From Nocardia seriolae NBRC 15557 (GTDB lineage: Bacteria; Actinomycetota; Actinomycetes; Mycobacteriales; Mycobacteriaceae): a stretch of DNA of 40,451 bases. Shown piece after piece: positions 1 through 8,188 of this stretch. Under the pieces are notes generated by a model, which saw only the letters and a program-made list of their open reading frames with translations, was not told the origin of the DNA and searched no databases. A program made the position numbers and the translations under genes. Positions within the stretch are counted from its first letter, which is position 1; each line of letters starts with the position of its first letter. The stretch covers positions 1 to 40,451 of the forward strand of contig NZ_BJWY01000064.1 of NCBI RefSeq assembly GCF_007990715.1, written 5' to 3'.

Positions 1-114
1 AGTACTAACACCGATCAACCCGAACCACCCCACGGCCCATGGACCGCAATTGCGGATCAAACCGGTCGGCACGCGCAGTACGCCATCAAGGGCTTGACCT
101 GCTGTTTCACCTGA
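1..114 (+). CDS. Possible 3' end of a gene cut by the window edge
   Basis: Frame 1 is open from the first base to a TGA at 112-114 and gives 37 residues ending in ...AIKGLTCCFT. The peptide has a normal amino-acid mix and no stop, but it is too short to assign to a family. It may be the tail of a protein that starts upstream of the window, or chance. Confidence 0.25.
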   Translation, partial: STNTDQPEPPHGPWTAIADQTGRHAQYAIKGLTCCFT

Positions 115-350
115 TACTTCCGTTGATGACACCGTTCCCGGACCCTCCAGTTCCCGCTTGATCATCACCGGTCCGGAAATCTGAATTGACCGTCGAATGG
201 CGCGGTACTCCAGCGCTCCCGCATCACCGTCGCCATACATGGATGCTGCGCGGCCTGTTCTCGATCGTCGGGCATGCTTACTTCTGCTCGACCTGCAGGT
301 ATGCAGAACCCAGCCCTCTTAGATTGCCTGATAGTTGCTAACGTCGTGTA
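115..350. other. Intergenic stretch, no gene seen
   Basis: No convincing reading frame, hairpin or repeat was found. It presumably holds the promoter of the DUF4241 gene that starts at 351, but I could not pick a clear -35/-10 pair. Confidence 0.4.
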
Positions 351-1166
351 ATGGCCATGTCTCGGCGACGCTGTCTGACGACCTCGCTCGGGGTTGCGTT
401 ATCGGCCTGGTGGGAGGTTGGGTGCGGCGTCGACCGCGATCCTGACAAGCGGGTTCTCGCACACGTCACCTCGACGGTCCCGGCACGCACGACAGACCCG
501 CCGGCCGCAGACGACAACGAGCCTCCGAGTCTGGCCGACCTCTATGCCCTACGTACCGGGCCCGCGCCGATGGGCGCTGATCAGTGCACGCTCACCGTGC
601 ACGACATCGGGCCGTTGACCGTGCTGTCGGGCCGGGTCGAAGCCTCCGATCCGTTCGTGAGTCTCGGCCGGGGCTTGGTGGTTTCGGTTGCCTCCGGGCA
701 GATTCCAGTGGTGCTCACCGTCGCGGAGGTGCCGTACCCCAACGGCGACACCGAACTCCGCAACGCTTACCTGAGCCTGGTCTTCAGCGACGATCCGCCC
801 GTGATGGTCGAGAACGTCACGCCGGAGGGAAAACCACCCGCTCCTCCCGGCAAGATCTACGGCGTATCCGTCGATTCCGGTCTGGCCGGTTTCGTCGACG
901 CGCAAGCCGTCGCCCAGGTCCCCGACGATATCGACACCACGGTTCTGGAAACCGGGCGCCCCGGCGCCTGGATCGACCTGTTCAGCAAAGACCCTCGCAT
1001 CCCCAAATACGCCAACACTGTTGTCCCCTTCGCCCCCGACCATCAGAACATCGTGTTCTGCGAATCCGGTTGGGGCGACGGATTCTGCCCGCTGCTGGCC
1101 ACCCGCACCGATGACGGCCGAATGACCGCCCTGCACTTGGATTTCGGCGTCGTCTACCGCGATTGA
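351..1166 (+). CDS. DUF4241 domain protein, probably exported
   Basis: This 271-residue protein begins with MAMSRRRCLTTSLGVALSAW, a basic n-region and a hydrophobic stretch that look like an export signal. A Cys at residue 25 (EVGC) could be lipidated, but Glu at -3 makes a poor lipobox. The mature part carries the hallmarks of DUF4241: VSVDSGLAGFVDAQA near residue 175 and, near the C-terminus, GWGDGFCPLL followed by a DDGR and a terminal LHLDF. The family has no established biochemical role; in many actinobacteria it occurs near toxin-immunity style loci, which is context and not proof. An in-frame ATG at 357 is an equally good start. The 3' end overlaps, convergently, a decayed minus-strand frame. 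Confidence 0.75.
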   Translation: MAMSRRRCLTTSLGVALSAWWEVGCGVDRDPDKRVLAHVTSTVPARTTDPPAADDNEPPSLADLYALRTGPAPMGADQCTLTVHDIGPLTVLSGRVEASDPFVSLGRGLVVSVASGQIPVVLTVAEVPYPNGDTELRNAYLSLVFSDDPPVMVENVTPEGKPPAPPGKIYGVSVDSGLAGFVDAQAVAQVPDDIDTTVLETGRPGAWIDLFSKDPRIPKYANTVVPFAPDHQNIVFCESGWGDGFCPLLATRTDDGRMTALHLDFGVVYRD

Positions 1167-1443
1167 CCCGACCGCCAGCGGCGTGGCACGAGGCGCGGCC
1201 AGAACCGGCGCGTCTGGGTCACGACCATGAACCCGTCAACCACCGCTTGGCTGTCCGAGCGCTGGAACACGAGTGCGAAAGGCGGTCCGTCGAGTAGGTT
1301 CGGCATGCTTGGCGGATCTTGTCCTTGATCGATTCGGGGTTGTCGTAGCCGTCGTCCCGGTAGACGTTGGGGACCTCGAGATCGCTGGCCAGCTCGGCGA
1401 GCCCGGGATCAGCCTGTTCGACCGTATGCGCCAATTGATGCAG
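1154..1443 (-). pseudogene. Small gene of unknown function split by a frameshift near 1305
   Basis: Two minus-strand frames join end to end. The upstream one (TTG start at 1434 or CTG at 1443) reads LAHTVEQADPGLAELASDLE and on to PESIKDKIRQ. After about 1305 that frame becomes unprotein-like, while the next frame starts with ATG at 1306 and reads MPNLLDGPPFALVFQRSDSQ, then VVDGFMVV and a basic tail to a TAG at 1154. The natural reading is one protein of about 90 residues with a single-base shift, though the 50-residue ORF at 1154-1306 could be its own gene. I do not recognise the family. It converges on, and overlaps by a few bases, the DUF4241 gene. Confidence 0.4.
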
Positions 1444-1453
1444 TAATGCGGCA

Positions 1454-2240
1454 ATGCGTTACGACGCCCTGGGCGGCAACACCCCGACCTCCACCCGGGG
1501 CCTCGCGGGTATCCATCCGGTGGACCGGCCGGTGGATCCACTGCCGGACGACACCGCGCCCCCGCCGCCCGATCCCGGCGACGGCAAAATACCCCCGCCT
1601 CCCCCCGTGGACCTCGCACGACAAGGGGGCCCCACCATGGGGATCCCAGCCGATCTGGTCACGTGCCGACGACCTGGCCTTCAAGGCGGCCATCCTCGAA
1701 GCCCTACCAGCCATATCATCGGTCTGGCCGCATGTCACAAGCATGCTCCGGCATTATCTCGGCAACACCGGCAACACCGTGAATCTCGATCCAGCCGAGC
1801 TTATGACCGAAATCCCCGAGTTCAACGATGAGGTCAATCGCACCATACATAATCAGGTTGCGGAGATTGTGGCGCAAGCGGTCGCGTCTGGCAACTACGG
1901 CAAACCCACACCGTTCGGTACCGGGTGGCTCGGATTCTACCCATCACCCACAAAGTATCCGGATTGGTTTCGGGCGATCGGCGGATTCGATTACTCTGTC
2001 GGTGGCGTGGTGACCGTCTATCCGCCATCGACACCGGGCGGTAATCCTATTGTGCATGTCGAGTCCCAGGTCGATATTGCAGACCGATACAAATGGGACA
2101 CCGGAAAAGAGAGCAAGATCGGACCCTTGACAATCGAAGACGGCGACATACAAGCCCTGCAGACAGCTGGGTTGGCTCGGGAATTCAACATCGAGGGCCA
2201 TCATCTAATGCCGACCTTCCAAGGTGAGTTCATTGTGTAG
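1454..2240 (+). pseudogene. Proline-rich exported-type protein of unknown function, frameshifted near 1664
   Basis: From ATG 1454 the frame encodes MRYDALGGNTPTSTRGL and then a Pro/Asp-rich linker (positions about 1540-1620, with PPPPDPGDG and PPPPP) to MGIPADLV. At about 1664 it loses coding character, while another frame takes over with SRADDLAFKAAILEAL and continues without a stop to 2240. The joined product would be about 260 residues. The C-terminal part contains a patterned segment (HYLGNTGNTVNL, GGFDYSVGGVVTVYPPSTPGG, DRYKWDTGKE, IGPLTIED) that resembles a domain seen in actinobacterial secreted proteins linked to WXG100/type VII systems. That link is from memory and is uncertain. No good ribosome site precedes 1454, so the true start may be lost. 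The DNA from about 1740 on is visibly more A+T-rich than the rest of the window. Confidence 0.5.
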
Positions 2241-2697
2241 GCCATCGAACTGGCTCATTGCCATCGTTGTAATTGCAGCAGTTCTGGGAACCGTGGTCGT
2301 CGTTGGTGTTGCGAAGAAGTTCCATTTCGACTCCGGCAGTAAACCGACCTGCATTCCGGACGATCCGGACGCCGCATTCAGGATGGCGCGAATCGACCTA
2401 CCACCTTCCGCGGTCGTTGAAAGTTTCGAAGTCAATTGCGATCGTTTCTATAATTTCGATGCGACCATTCGCATGAATTCCGCAACCGTAGACAGTTTGC
2501 TAGCCTCATCACAATTCAAAGATGTACCGACGGTACTCGACCGACATGGCGTGAAGTCATGTCACATCTCCGACCATGTGTCAATACCCGGATGGCAGGC
2601 AAACATCCAACGTGAAATAGAATATCCCGATTGCGCTCGATCACCCGATACCGTTTTCCTCAGGATCGCGACCGATTATCCTACGCCCGTGTCCTGA
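2224..2697 (+). CDS. Small membrane-anchored protein, unknown function
   Basis: This 157-residue protein starts at GTG 2224, inside the last codons of the preceding gene (17-base overlap), which suggests translational coupling and a shared function. An N-terminal transmembrane segment (about residues 10-28, WLIAIVVIAAVLGTVVVVGV) is followed by a roughly 125-residue extracytoplasmic domain. That domain contains four Cys: C43 in KPTCIPDD, one in VNCDRF, one in KSCHI and one in PDCARS, which could form two disulfides. The layout suggests an accessory partner for the upstream exported-type protein. I do not recognise the domain. Base composition is low in G+C for this genome, a sign of transfer. 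Confidence 0.6.
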   Translation: MSSLCRPSNWLIAIVVIAAVLGTVVVVGVAKKFHFDSGSKPTCIPDDPDAAFRMARIDLPPSAVVESFEVNCDRFYNFDATIRMNSATVDSLLASSQFKDVPTVLDRHGVKSCHISDHVSIPGWQANIQREIEYPDCARSPDTVFLRIATDYPTPVS

Positions 2698-2727
2698 AAG
2701 AAAGACGATTGGTGTGAGGCTCTGTTT

Positions 2728-2961
2728 CTAAAGCACCGCCGGTTCGAGGGCAGCTTTGCTGTGTGGGTATCGATAGACCAGGATCGCGCCGTAATCGTCG
2801 GCCCAGCCGGGGATCCGGTTCAGGTTCGCGAATGCCACGATCAACAGCAGCAGACCCAGGGCGAAGCCACCGAGCGCGACAACGGTCGGGTTCACCGCTT
2901 CCGGCACGGAGTCCGCGCGCGGCGGCGCTGCGGTCTCAACAGTAGGCGTGGTGTCGGTCAT
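2728..2961 (-). CDS. Small single-pass membrane protein downstream of the porin
   Basis: The 77-residue product has a soluble N-terminus rich in Thr, Pro and Ala, one transmembrane helix (about residues 28-47, VVALGGFALGLLLLIVAFAN) and a short tail. It starts at ATG 2961, 67 bases after the end of the MspA-type gene on the same strand, so the two are probably co-transcribed. An AGGAAGG lies a little far upstream of the ATG. No family recognised. Confidence 0.6.
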   Translation of the reverse strand: MTDTTPTVETAAPPRADSVPEAVNPTVVALGGFALGLLLLIVAFANLNRIPGWADDYGAILVYRYPHSKAALEPAVL

Positions 2962-3028
2962 CAGCGGGTCTACCTTCCTGCGCTAACGTGCTGGGGTCGA
3001 TGGCGAAGGGGTTGGGGCACTGGTGGTT

Positions 3029-3679
3029 TCACAACCAGATCGGGTCGCCGTAAACCGACAAGTTGTTGTCGGCGTCCGCAGCGGAGACCGCAGCTGTTGC
3101 GAAGGATCTGATGGTCACTGGCCCAGCACACGCGTCGACCTTGATCTCGACCTGCTCGGCGGTGACCGAAGCACGCGGCCCGGCAAGGGGTTTCCATCCA
3201 AACGCGATCGTGGCGATCGCGCCGGGCTTGAGGGTGGTGGAGATATTCGGGGTCACCGCGGCCCGCCCACCGATGGTGACGCCAGGGAACTGAGAGATGG
3301 CGACCGAGGCGTTGGGCCCGATGGAGAACCCCAAACCCAGGGTCAGGCCATTGGAAACGTCCACAGCACAACCGATCTGAAACCCCAGGGTGACGGTGCC
3401 GGTCGTGATCGGTTGCGTGCCTCGCCCACTCACCTCGGCGATCGCTTTGAGGCTGACGAAACCTTCTCTGCTGACTGGCGAGTTCGCCAAATTGGGCCAG
3501 CGGTCGAGGTTCTCGTTGGTCTCGGCGATGGCAAGGGCCCAGCCGTCGTCGGTGACGGTCTGCCGGGACTTGTCGGCGATCGGATCCGCACCGGCCGAAC
3601 CAGCCATCCACCCACATGCCAGCAACATTGCGGCCATTGCGCGGCCAACACCGGTGATCTTCGGTCGTAGCGTAGGCAC
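3029..3679 (-). CDS. MspA-family outer-membrane porin
   Basis: A 216-residue protein with a signal peptide (hydrophobic AMAAMLLACGWMAG, likely cleavage after GSAGA about residue 31). The mature domain matches the MspA family: KSRQTVTDDGWALAIAETNE, NLDRWPNLANSP, then Gly-rich beta strands (TVTLGFQIGCAVDVSNG, LGLGFSIGPNASVAIS, FPGVTIGG) and a terminal SVYGDPIWL corresponding to the YGEPW-type end of MspA. Such proteins form the octameric pore through the mycolate outer membrane and admit small hydrophilic solutes. Start: GTG 3679 gives a full signal peptide; ATG 3637 would leave a weak one. It is divergent from, and only 2 bases away from, the gene at 3682. Confidence 0.85.
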   Translation of the reverse strand: MPTLRPKITGVGRAMAAMLLACGWMAGSAGADPIADKSRQTVTDDGWALAIAETNENLDRWPNLANSPVSREGFVSLKAIAEVSGRGTQPITTGTVTLGFQIGCAVDVSNGLTLGLGFSIGPNASVAISQFPGVTIGGRAAVTPNISTTLKPGAIATIAFGWKPLAGPRASVTAEQVEIKVDACAGPVTIRSFATAAVSAADADNNLSVYGDPIWL

Positions 3680-3681
3680 GA

Positions 3682-4241
3682 GTGGGGTTCGAAGATGACG
3701 TCACTCGGATGAGAGCCGAGTACCAGCAGAGAATCACTGAGGACGCTCGAGAAGAAGTCCGGCCTGATGCTGATCGTCGGGCGGCTGAGGCGCGGATCGC
3801 CCCAGAGGTGGCTGAGGCAATCGCCGGTTTCGCTCGCTTCGCCTTGTCAAACGGCGCGCATTACGTCCCGCTGTACCGCTGGCGTGACGTGGATCAGTCC
3901 GACGGAGGCAAGAAGCGCAAGTACAGGAGGGTGGGCTCGGTGCTGGCGTGTATCGCCTGGTCGTCAAGGAGTTCCAGCAATTTCGGGTGGTGGGAACCCA
4001 ACGGCACGGGCATCACCCAAGACGGTCGCGTGGTAGTCGATGCGAGCTTCTATGACGGTGGCTTCTGGCGGTCGCCCGGCCTCGCCGACGGTATCGCGGT
4101 TGAAAACTTGGGAGCGCATCCGAACCTGCCAGACTGCTCGAGCACGCCGCGGCGAGTCTATTCGCGCCCACAAACCTGCCGACGGGCCGAAAGCCCCTGG
4201 AGGACGGGATCATTCACTTCGGTCCACCAAGGTATTCCTGA
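3682..4241 (+). pseudogene. Unknown-function gene with a frameshift near 4120
   Basis: From GTG 3682 (or ATG 3709) the frame encodes a charged helical N-terminus (EYQQRITEDAREEV, AEARIAPEVAEAIAGFARFA), then WRDVDQSDGGKKRKYRRVGS and a Trp/Gly-rich segment (GWWEPNGTGITQDGRVVVD, SFYDGGFWRSPGLADG). The long open frame continues to 4611 but past about 4120 it looks non-coding. There a different frame gives ARLLEHAAASLFAPTNLPTG, then RKPLEDGIIHFGPPRYS and a TGA at 4239-4241, which looks like the true end. The gene is thus about 185 codons with one shift between 4104 and 4130. It could be a real pseudogene or a sequencing error. No known family. Confidence 0.5.
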
Positions 4242-4636
4242 AACGGATGCGACGCGGGCCTGTGGTGGCGTGGCCGCGCGGGTCGGGCGAGTGGCGATGA
4301 ATTTCGAGGCTGCGGGTCCGACCAGGCCGCCGACCAGCGTAGGCAAATCATCAACGACACCTCGCCCTCGGTATTGGCGGCATGGAGCAGTCGACCACGG
4401 GTACCCCCAGTGTGAGAGGGTGGTCGCGGACGATTCCCCGATGGTAGTTCCCACGTTCGATGGCCGCGGCTCCTCTCGCGTCGCATATCTCGACATCAGC
4501 CCGCCACAAGGCCCGGTACCCGCTTCGCGCCGAAGCCATCCCGTGCCACAACACGAGCCGCCCCGAACCCTTGTCGAGCGAACAGCTACCCGCTGGACGA
4601 TGTTGCGCTGATGACGATGGATGACACAATCGTGCG
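4242..4636. other. Intergenic stretch with possible coding relics on the minus strand
   Basis: No intact gene is visible. On the minus strand, one frame reads RADVEICDARGAAAIERGN and on to DHPLTLGVPVVDCS (about 4380-4540), and a neighbouring frame reads VVDDLPTLVGGLVGPAAS (about 4290-4350). Both look like fragments of a decayed coding region, but the family is not recognisable. The last 50 bases must hold the promoter of the channel gene. Confidence 0.25.
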
Positions 4637-5632
4637 GTGAATCCGTTGCTCCGCCTCAGCCGTGTGGCGCTGGCATTCCTACTGGTGGTGCTGGCGGGCA
4701 CCGTCGGTTATGCGGTGCTGGGGTTCGGTTTTCTGGATTCGCTGTACCAAACGGTGACGACGATAACGACGGTTGGATTCCGTGAGGTCCATCCGTTGAC
4801 CCCGGCTGGTCAGGTGTTCACCATGGTGCTCATCCTTGTCGGTGCGGGCACCGTCTTCTACTTGTTCGGCATCCTGCTGGAGGCTCTGATCGAAGGGCAT
4901 CTGCGGCATCATCTGGAGCGGAGGCGCATGGACCGGCGGATCGATCGGATGCGCGGGCATGTCATCGTGTGCGGCTGGGGCCGGGTGGGTCGGTCGACGG
5001 CTCAGTTCCTGCAGAGTCTCGGCAAGACGATCGTGGTCATCGACAAGGACCCGGAACGACTGCGCGACATCGAATTCCCGCACATACTCGGCGATGTCAC
5101 CGAGGACAGCGTGCTCGACGCCGCCGGCATCGCCCACGCTCACGCGCTGATCGCGGCCCTGGACAGCGATGCCGACAATGTCTATGTGACACTGTCCAGC
5201 CGTGCGCTGCGCGCGGATCTGGTGATCATCGCGCGGGCGCGCACCGAGAGCTCGAAGTCCAAACTGCTTCGCGCGGGGGCGAATCGAGCGGTCAATCCCC
5301 AGTTGATCGGCGGCCGCCGCATGGCCGCGTTCGCACTGCAACCCAATGTCGCCGAGTTCCTCGATGTGGTCATGCACGAGGACGCCCTCGAATACCGGAT
5401 CGAGGAAATCGGTATCGGCGCAGGTTCCGAGTTGATCGGTCGCACCCTCACCGACACCGCCCTACGCCGCAATACCGGCGCACTGCTGCTGGCGCTGCGC
5501 ACCTCCGAGGGCCGGTTCATCACCAATCCCACGGATGAAACCGAGCTGCACGCCGGGGACATCCTGATCGTCCTGGGCACCCCGGCTCAACTCGACGCGG
5601 TACGAGCCGAGGCGACACCCCAAGCCGACTAG
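4637..5632 (+). CDS. RCK-type potassium channel (pore domain plus TrkA-N and TrkA-C)
   Basis: This 331-residue integral membrane protein has two transmembrane helices (about 9-30 and 58-82) flanking a pore loop with the filter TTVGFRE (44-50). A cytoplasmic RCK/TrkA-N domain follows, with VIVCGWGRVGRS (109-120, a GxGxxG nucleotide loop) and IDKD at 135-138. The end (about 250-325) is a TrkA-C domain (GSELIGRTL, GDILIVLGT). This is the MthK/Kch-like layout: a tetrameric K+ channel gated by ligand binding to the RCK ring. The filter has Phe for Tyr and Arg for Gly after it, a variant also known in actinobacterial channels as far as I recall. It starts at GTG 4637. Its stop codon overlaps the end of the convergent helicase relic by 4 bases. 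Confidence 0.9.
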   Translation: MNPLLRLSRVALAFLLVVLAGTVGYAVLGFGFLDSLYQTVTTITTVGFREVHPLTPAGQVFTMVLILVGAGTVFYLFGILLEALIEGHLRHHLERRRMDRRIDRMRGHVIVCGWGRVGRSTAQFLQSLGKTIVVIDKDPERLRDIEFPHILGDVTEDSVLDAAGIAHAHALIAALDSDADNVYVTLSSRALRADLVIIARARTESSKSKLLRAGANRAVNPQLIGGRRMAAFALQPNVAEFLDVVMHEDALEYRIEEIGIGAGSELIGRTLTDTALRRNTGALLLALRTSEGRFITNPTDETELHAGDILIVLGTPAQLDAVRAEATPQAD

Positions 5633-6898
5633 CAGCCGCTACTCAGCGCTCCTTCAGTCGAACTCCGCCAAGCGATCTCACGCCGAACAGTAGACAGCGA
5701 AACGCTCGCGCTGCCGATGGGCGTGGCCGACACAGTCCGCGCGAGACGTCCGACGAGCTGGACCATCGGGCTCAATGAGCGGCGATTGTCATGGAAAGCC
5801 CCGACTTTCAGAGTCGGCATATCGAATCCCTCGCCGAGCATGTCGACGCAGACGATGATCCGGCAATCGCCGTTTTTCAACGCTTCGAGGGTCGCGGCCT
5901 TCTGTCGAACAGCCTGACGGTGGTAGAGGATCCGCGGCTCGAACTCCGGCGCCATCTCCGCGTAAAGAGCGTGGATCTCCTCCGCGCGTTGGCTGGTCCC
6001 GGCTCTGGCCAGCAGTACATGGTCGAAGCCGGTCTCCCGGTCGGCCCGGAGCCGGTCGAGGGCCGCGGCGGCGCGACCGCGGTCCGGGTCGTCCAAGTTG
6101 AGCACGGCCGCGAAATCGATCCGGCTGAAGTACCCCTCCCGCTGGGCTTCTCGCAGCGGGAAACGAAAGATCGTTCTGCCGGGCAGGGCTTTGCCATCGG
6201 ACCGAAACGGTGTCGCGGTGAACAACAGCACGGGGCGGCCGGTGAACTGCCGGATTACCGAGCGCCAGGTCGCGGCGGCGGCATGGTGTGCTTCGTCTAG
6301 GACGAGATGGGTGCATTCCTCGAGTAGTGCGGCTCGGACCTCGGATGCCATGGCGTTCAGAACGCTGGGCGTGGCGACAATGACGTTGCAGGCCTTCGCA
6401 AACAGCACGGCCTCGCCAGCATCAGCGAAGGCATGCTCGACGCGCCCGACGCATGGGCGTAATGCCGACAACGCAGTGATGCCTTCCTTGCGCAGGATGC
6501 CCAGGGTCTCGAACTTCGAGGCCACCTGCTCTCGCAGCGCAACCGACGGCACCAGCACCAGCAGACGCTCGGGGCGACGCGCCACCATCCACGCCAGCAT
6601 CGTCTCCGTTTTCCCGGTCCCCCGTCGGCATGACGACGACGGCCGGCTCCTCCAGCCCCGAGGACTGGTAGCCGACGATGGAGTGCAGGGCGCCGATCTG
6701 CGGTCGGCGCAAACTGTTGGGCTCCCCGGCAGGTTGAAATCCGATCGCTCCCCGGTATGAGTCCAGCACGACGGCCGGGGTCGACAACTCACGACTGCCC
6801 GACCAGCTCTCGCCCCCGGAGGCGAGCAGTTGGCGAATGGCGTTGCCGCCGAGGTGAAGCGGTGACGCCCAGACCTCGGCAACCGACTCGGACATCTC
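5629..6898 (-). pseudogene. SF2 DEAH-type helicase, frameshifted in Walker A and C-terminally truncated
   Basis: Translation starts at ATG 6898, after a G-rich site, and reads MSESVAEVWASPLHLGG through EEPAVVVMPTG. There a run of five C on the plus strand (6619-6623) breaks the frame. Removing one base restores the Walker A loop PTGTGKTETM. The second frame then has SF2 motifs: LLVLVPSVALREQ (Ia), IVATPSVL, VLDEAHHAAA (II, DEAH), LFTATPFR (III), IIVCVDMLGEGFD (V) and QLVGRLAR (VI). The protein ends about 25 residues after motif VI, whereas relatives continue for hundreds of residues. Full-length relatives are DNA translocases often found in defence or restriction islands. With the shift in the ATP-binding loop and a lost C-terminus the gene is very likely dead; a sequencing error could explain only the first defect. 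Confidence 0.85.
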
Positions 6899-7208
6899 TG
6901 CGATCCCCCACTCCCGTGTGCGATAGGTGCGGCGATCCCCCTGATACGAGCACGAGCCGACGCAACGATGACCAATGGAATCCAACCGGCAATCCAGTCG
7001 GATGAGAGACAAATGATGCCCGCAGAACTGACGAAACATGCCAATAGCGCACGGCCAGCAACCGTGACGGCGGGCCTCGGCCGGATCAGCCCAGCCGGTG
7101 CGAGGAGAGGGACATCGGCCACTCGCCTCGTTAGGAAGGTCCCTGTTCCGGGGGCTGGCGGCGGTCCGACACTGTGTGTACGCGCAATCGAAACGGGGTG
7201 CTGCCGTG
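6899..7208. other. Intergenic region between helicase relic and cupredoxin gene
   Basis: The 310 bases separate two divergent genes and should hold both promoters. Long antisense frames run through it, but none has family resemblance, and I do not call a gene here. The cupredoxin frame is open back to 7098, but that extension lacks a signal-like sequence. Confidence 0.4.
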
Positions 7209-7853
7209 ATGAATCGACGATATCTGCTCGTCGTCGCGCTGGTGGGTGCGATCATGCTCGCGGTCGCGTTCACCGTTCTGGTTGTCGGGTACGTGGGGTG
7301 GGGTCGATCGGATGGCATGATGGGCGGCCACGATCCCGGCACGGCGATGGGCGCGCGGCTGCGCGACGCGCCCGGTCCCAGGGTGAGCGAGGAGGACGCC
7401 ACGAGGCTCGGCGCGCAGACTCCGATCGATGCCGCGGTGGACCCCTCCCGCAACAGCATCACCTTCATCGGCCCGGACGTTCGGCTGGTGGTGCTGGCCA
7501 GTCCGGTGATGCCCGCGGAGGATTTCCGAATCGTGGGGCTGATCGACCCCACCATCACCGTGCCCGAGGGTGCGCGAGTGCACATGCAGTTCATCAATGC
7601 CGACGACGACATGGCACACGGTTTGATGGTCACCCGCGACCCGTTTCCGATGATGATGACGTCTCCGGCGTTCCGCGGGGCTGAGGTGACGGCGCTCGGC
7701 GATGCCGGTATCGCGGGAATGCACACGCAGACAATTGATTTCACCGCCGATGTGCCTGGCAGCTACCGGTACGTATGCCCGGTGCCGGGTCACGCGGAGA
7801 AGGGCATGTCGGGCGCTTTCGTCGTCGTCGGCGGCGGATCCTCCGGCAGTTGA
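7209..7853 (+). CDS. Membrane-anchored cupredoxin (sulfocyanin/rusticyanin-like blue copper protein)
   Basis: A 214-residue protein with an N-terminal transmembrane anchor (about residues 5-30), a Met/Gly/His linker (GMMGGHDPG, which could itself bind copper) and a C-terminal cupredoxin fold. The type 1 copper ligands are visible: H137 in DDMAHGLMV, then C190, H195 and M200 in YRYVCPVPGHAEKGM. The spacing C-x4-H-x4-M fits a blue copper site. The protein should face the periplasm and act in electron transfer or copper handling. I chose ATG 7209 because it follows an ACGGGG site and gives a clean membrane anchor; the open frame starts at 7098. The next gene downstream is a universal stress protein. 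Confidence 0.85.
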   Translation: MNRRYLLVVALVGAIMLAVAFTVLVVGYVGWGRSDGMMGGHDPGTAMGARLRDAPGPRVSEEDATRLGAQTPIDAAVDPSRNSITFIGPDVRLVVLASPVMPAEDFRIVGLIDPTITVPEGARVHMQFINADDDMAHGLMVTRDPFPMMMTSPAFRGAEVTALGDAGIAGMHTQTIDFTADVPGSYRYVCPVPGHAEKGMSGAFVVVGGGSSGS

Positions 7854-8188
7854 GCACTGTTGTCGATGACAACTGTTGGCTCGACGGCGGGCCGCACCGT
7901 CACGAGGTGCGGGTGCGGTGGATTCCGAGCCCGTCGAATTCCACCAGGACCATCGACGGCAAACCGGTGGCGGTTCCGATGCAACGGGTGCGCGCCAGAC
8001 TTCCAACCGACGTCGGCGTGGTACCACGGTCACTGTCGGCCCGCGACATTCGGCCCTACGGTCGTATGCCGACCGGGCGCATCGTTGACACCACACCTCA
8101 GCTGGCGTTTCCGCGTCGGCCTGGGGTCAACCCGCTCGAGCCAGTCCGGGTCAGCCCGGACGGGCTCCGCAGAATCGAGGTGAGACGA
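7854..8188. other. Region between cupredoxin and universal stress genes
   Basis: The universal-stress frame stays open through this region and includes a stretch reading VVDDNCWLDGGPHRHEVRVR (about 7864-7920) that looks faintly coding, but no start or family supports a gene. A perfect short palindrome, TCCGGG-TCAG-CCCGGA, lies at about 8144-8159, about 30 bases before the next start, and could be an operator or leader hairpin. Confidence 0.3.

Noticed and set aside
7775..8188. N-terminal extension of the single-domain Usp (frame open from 7775)
   Set aside because: The start at 8189 has a strong ribosome site and gives the normal UspA length.
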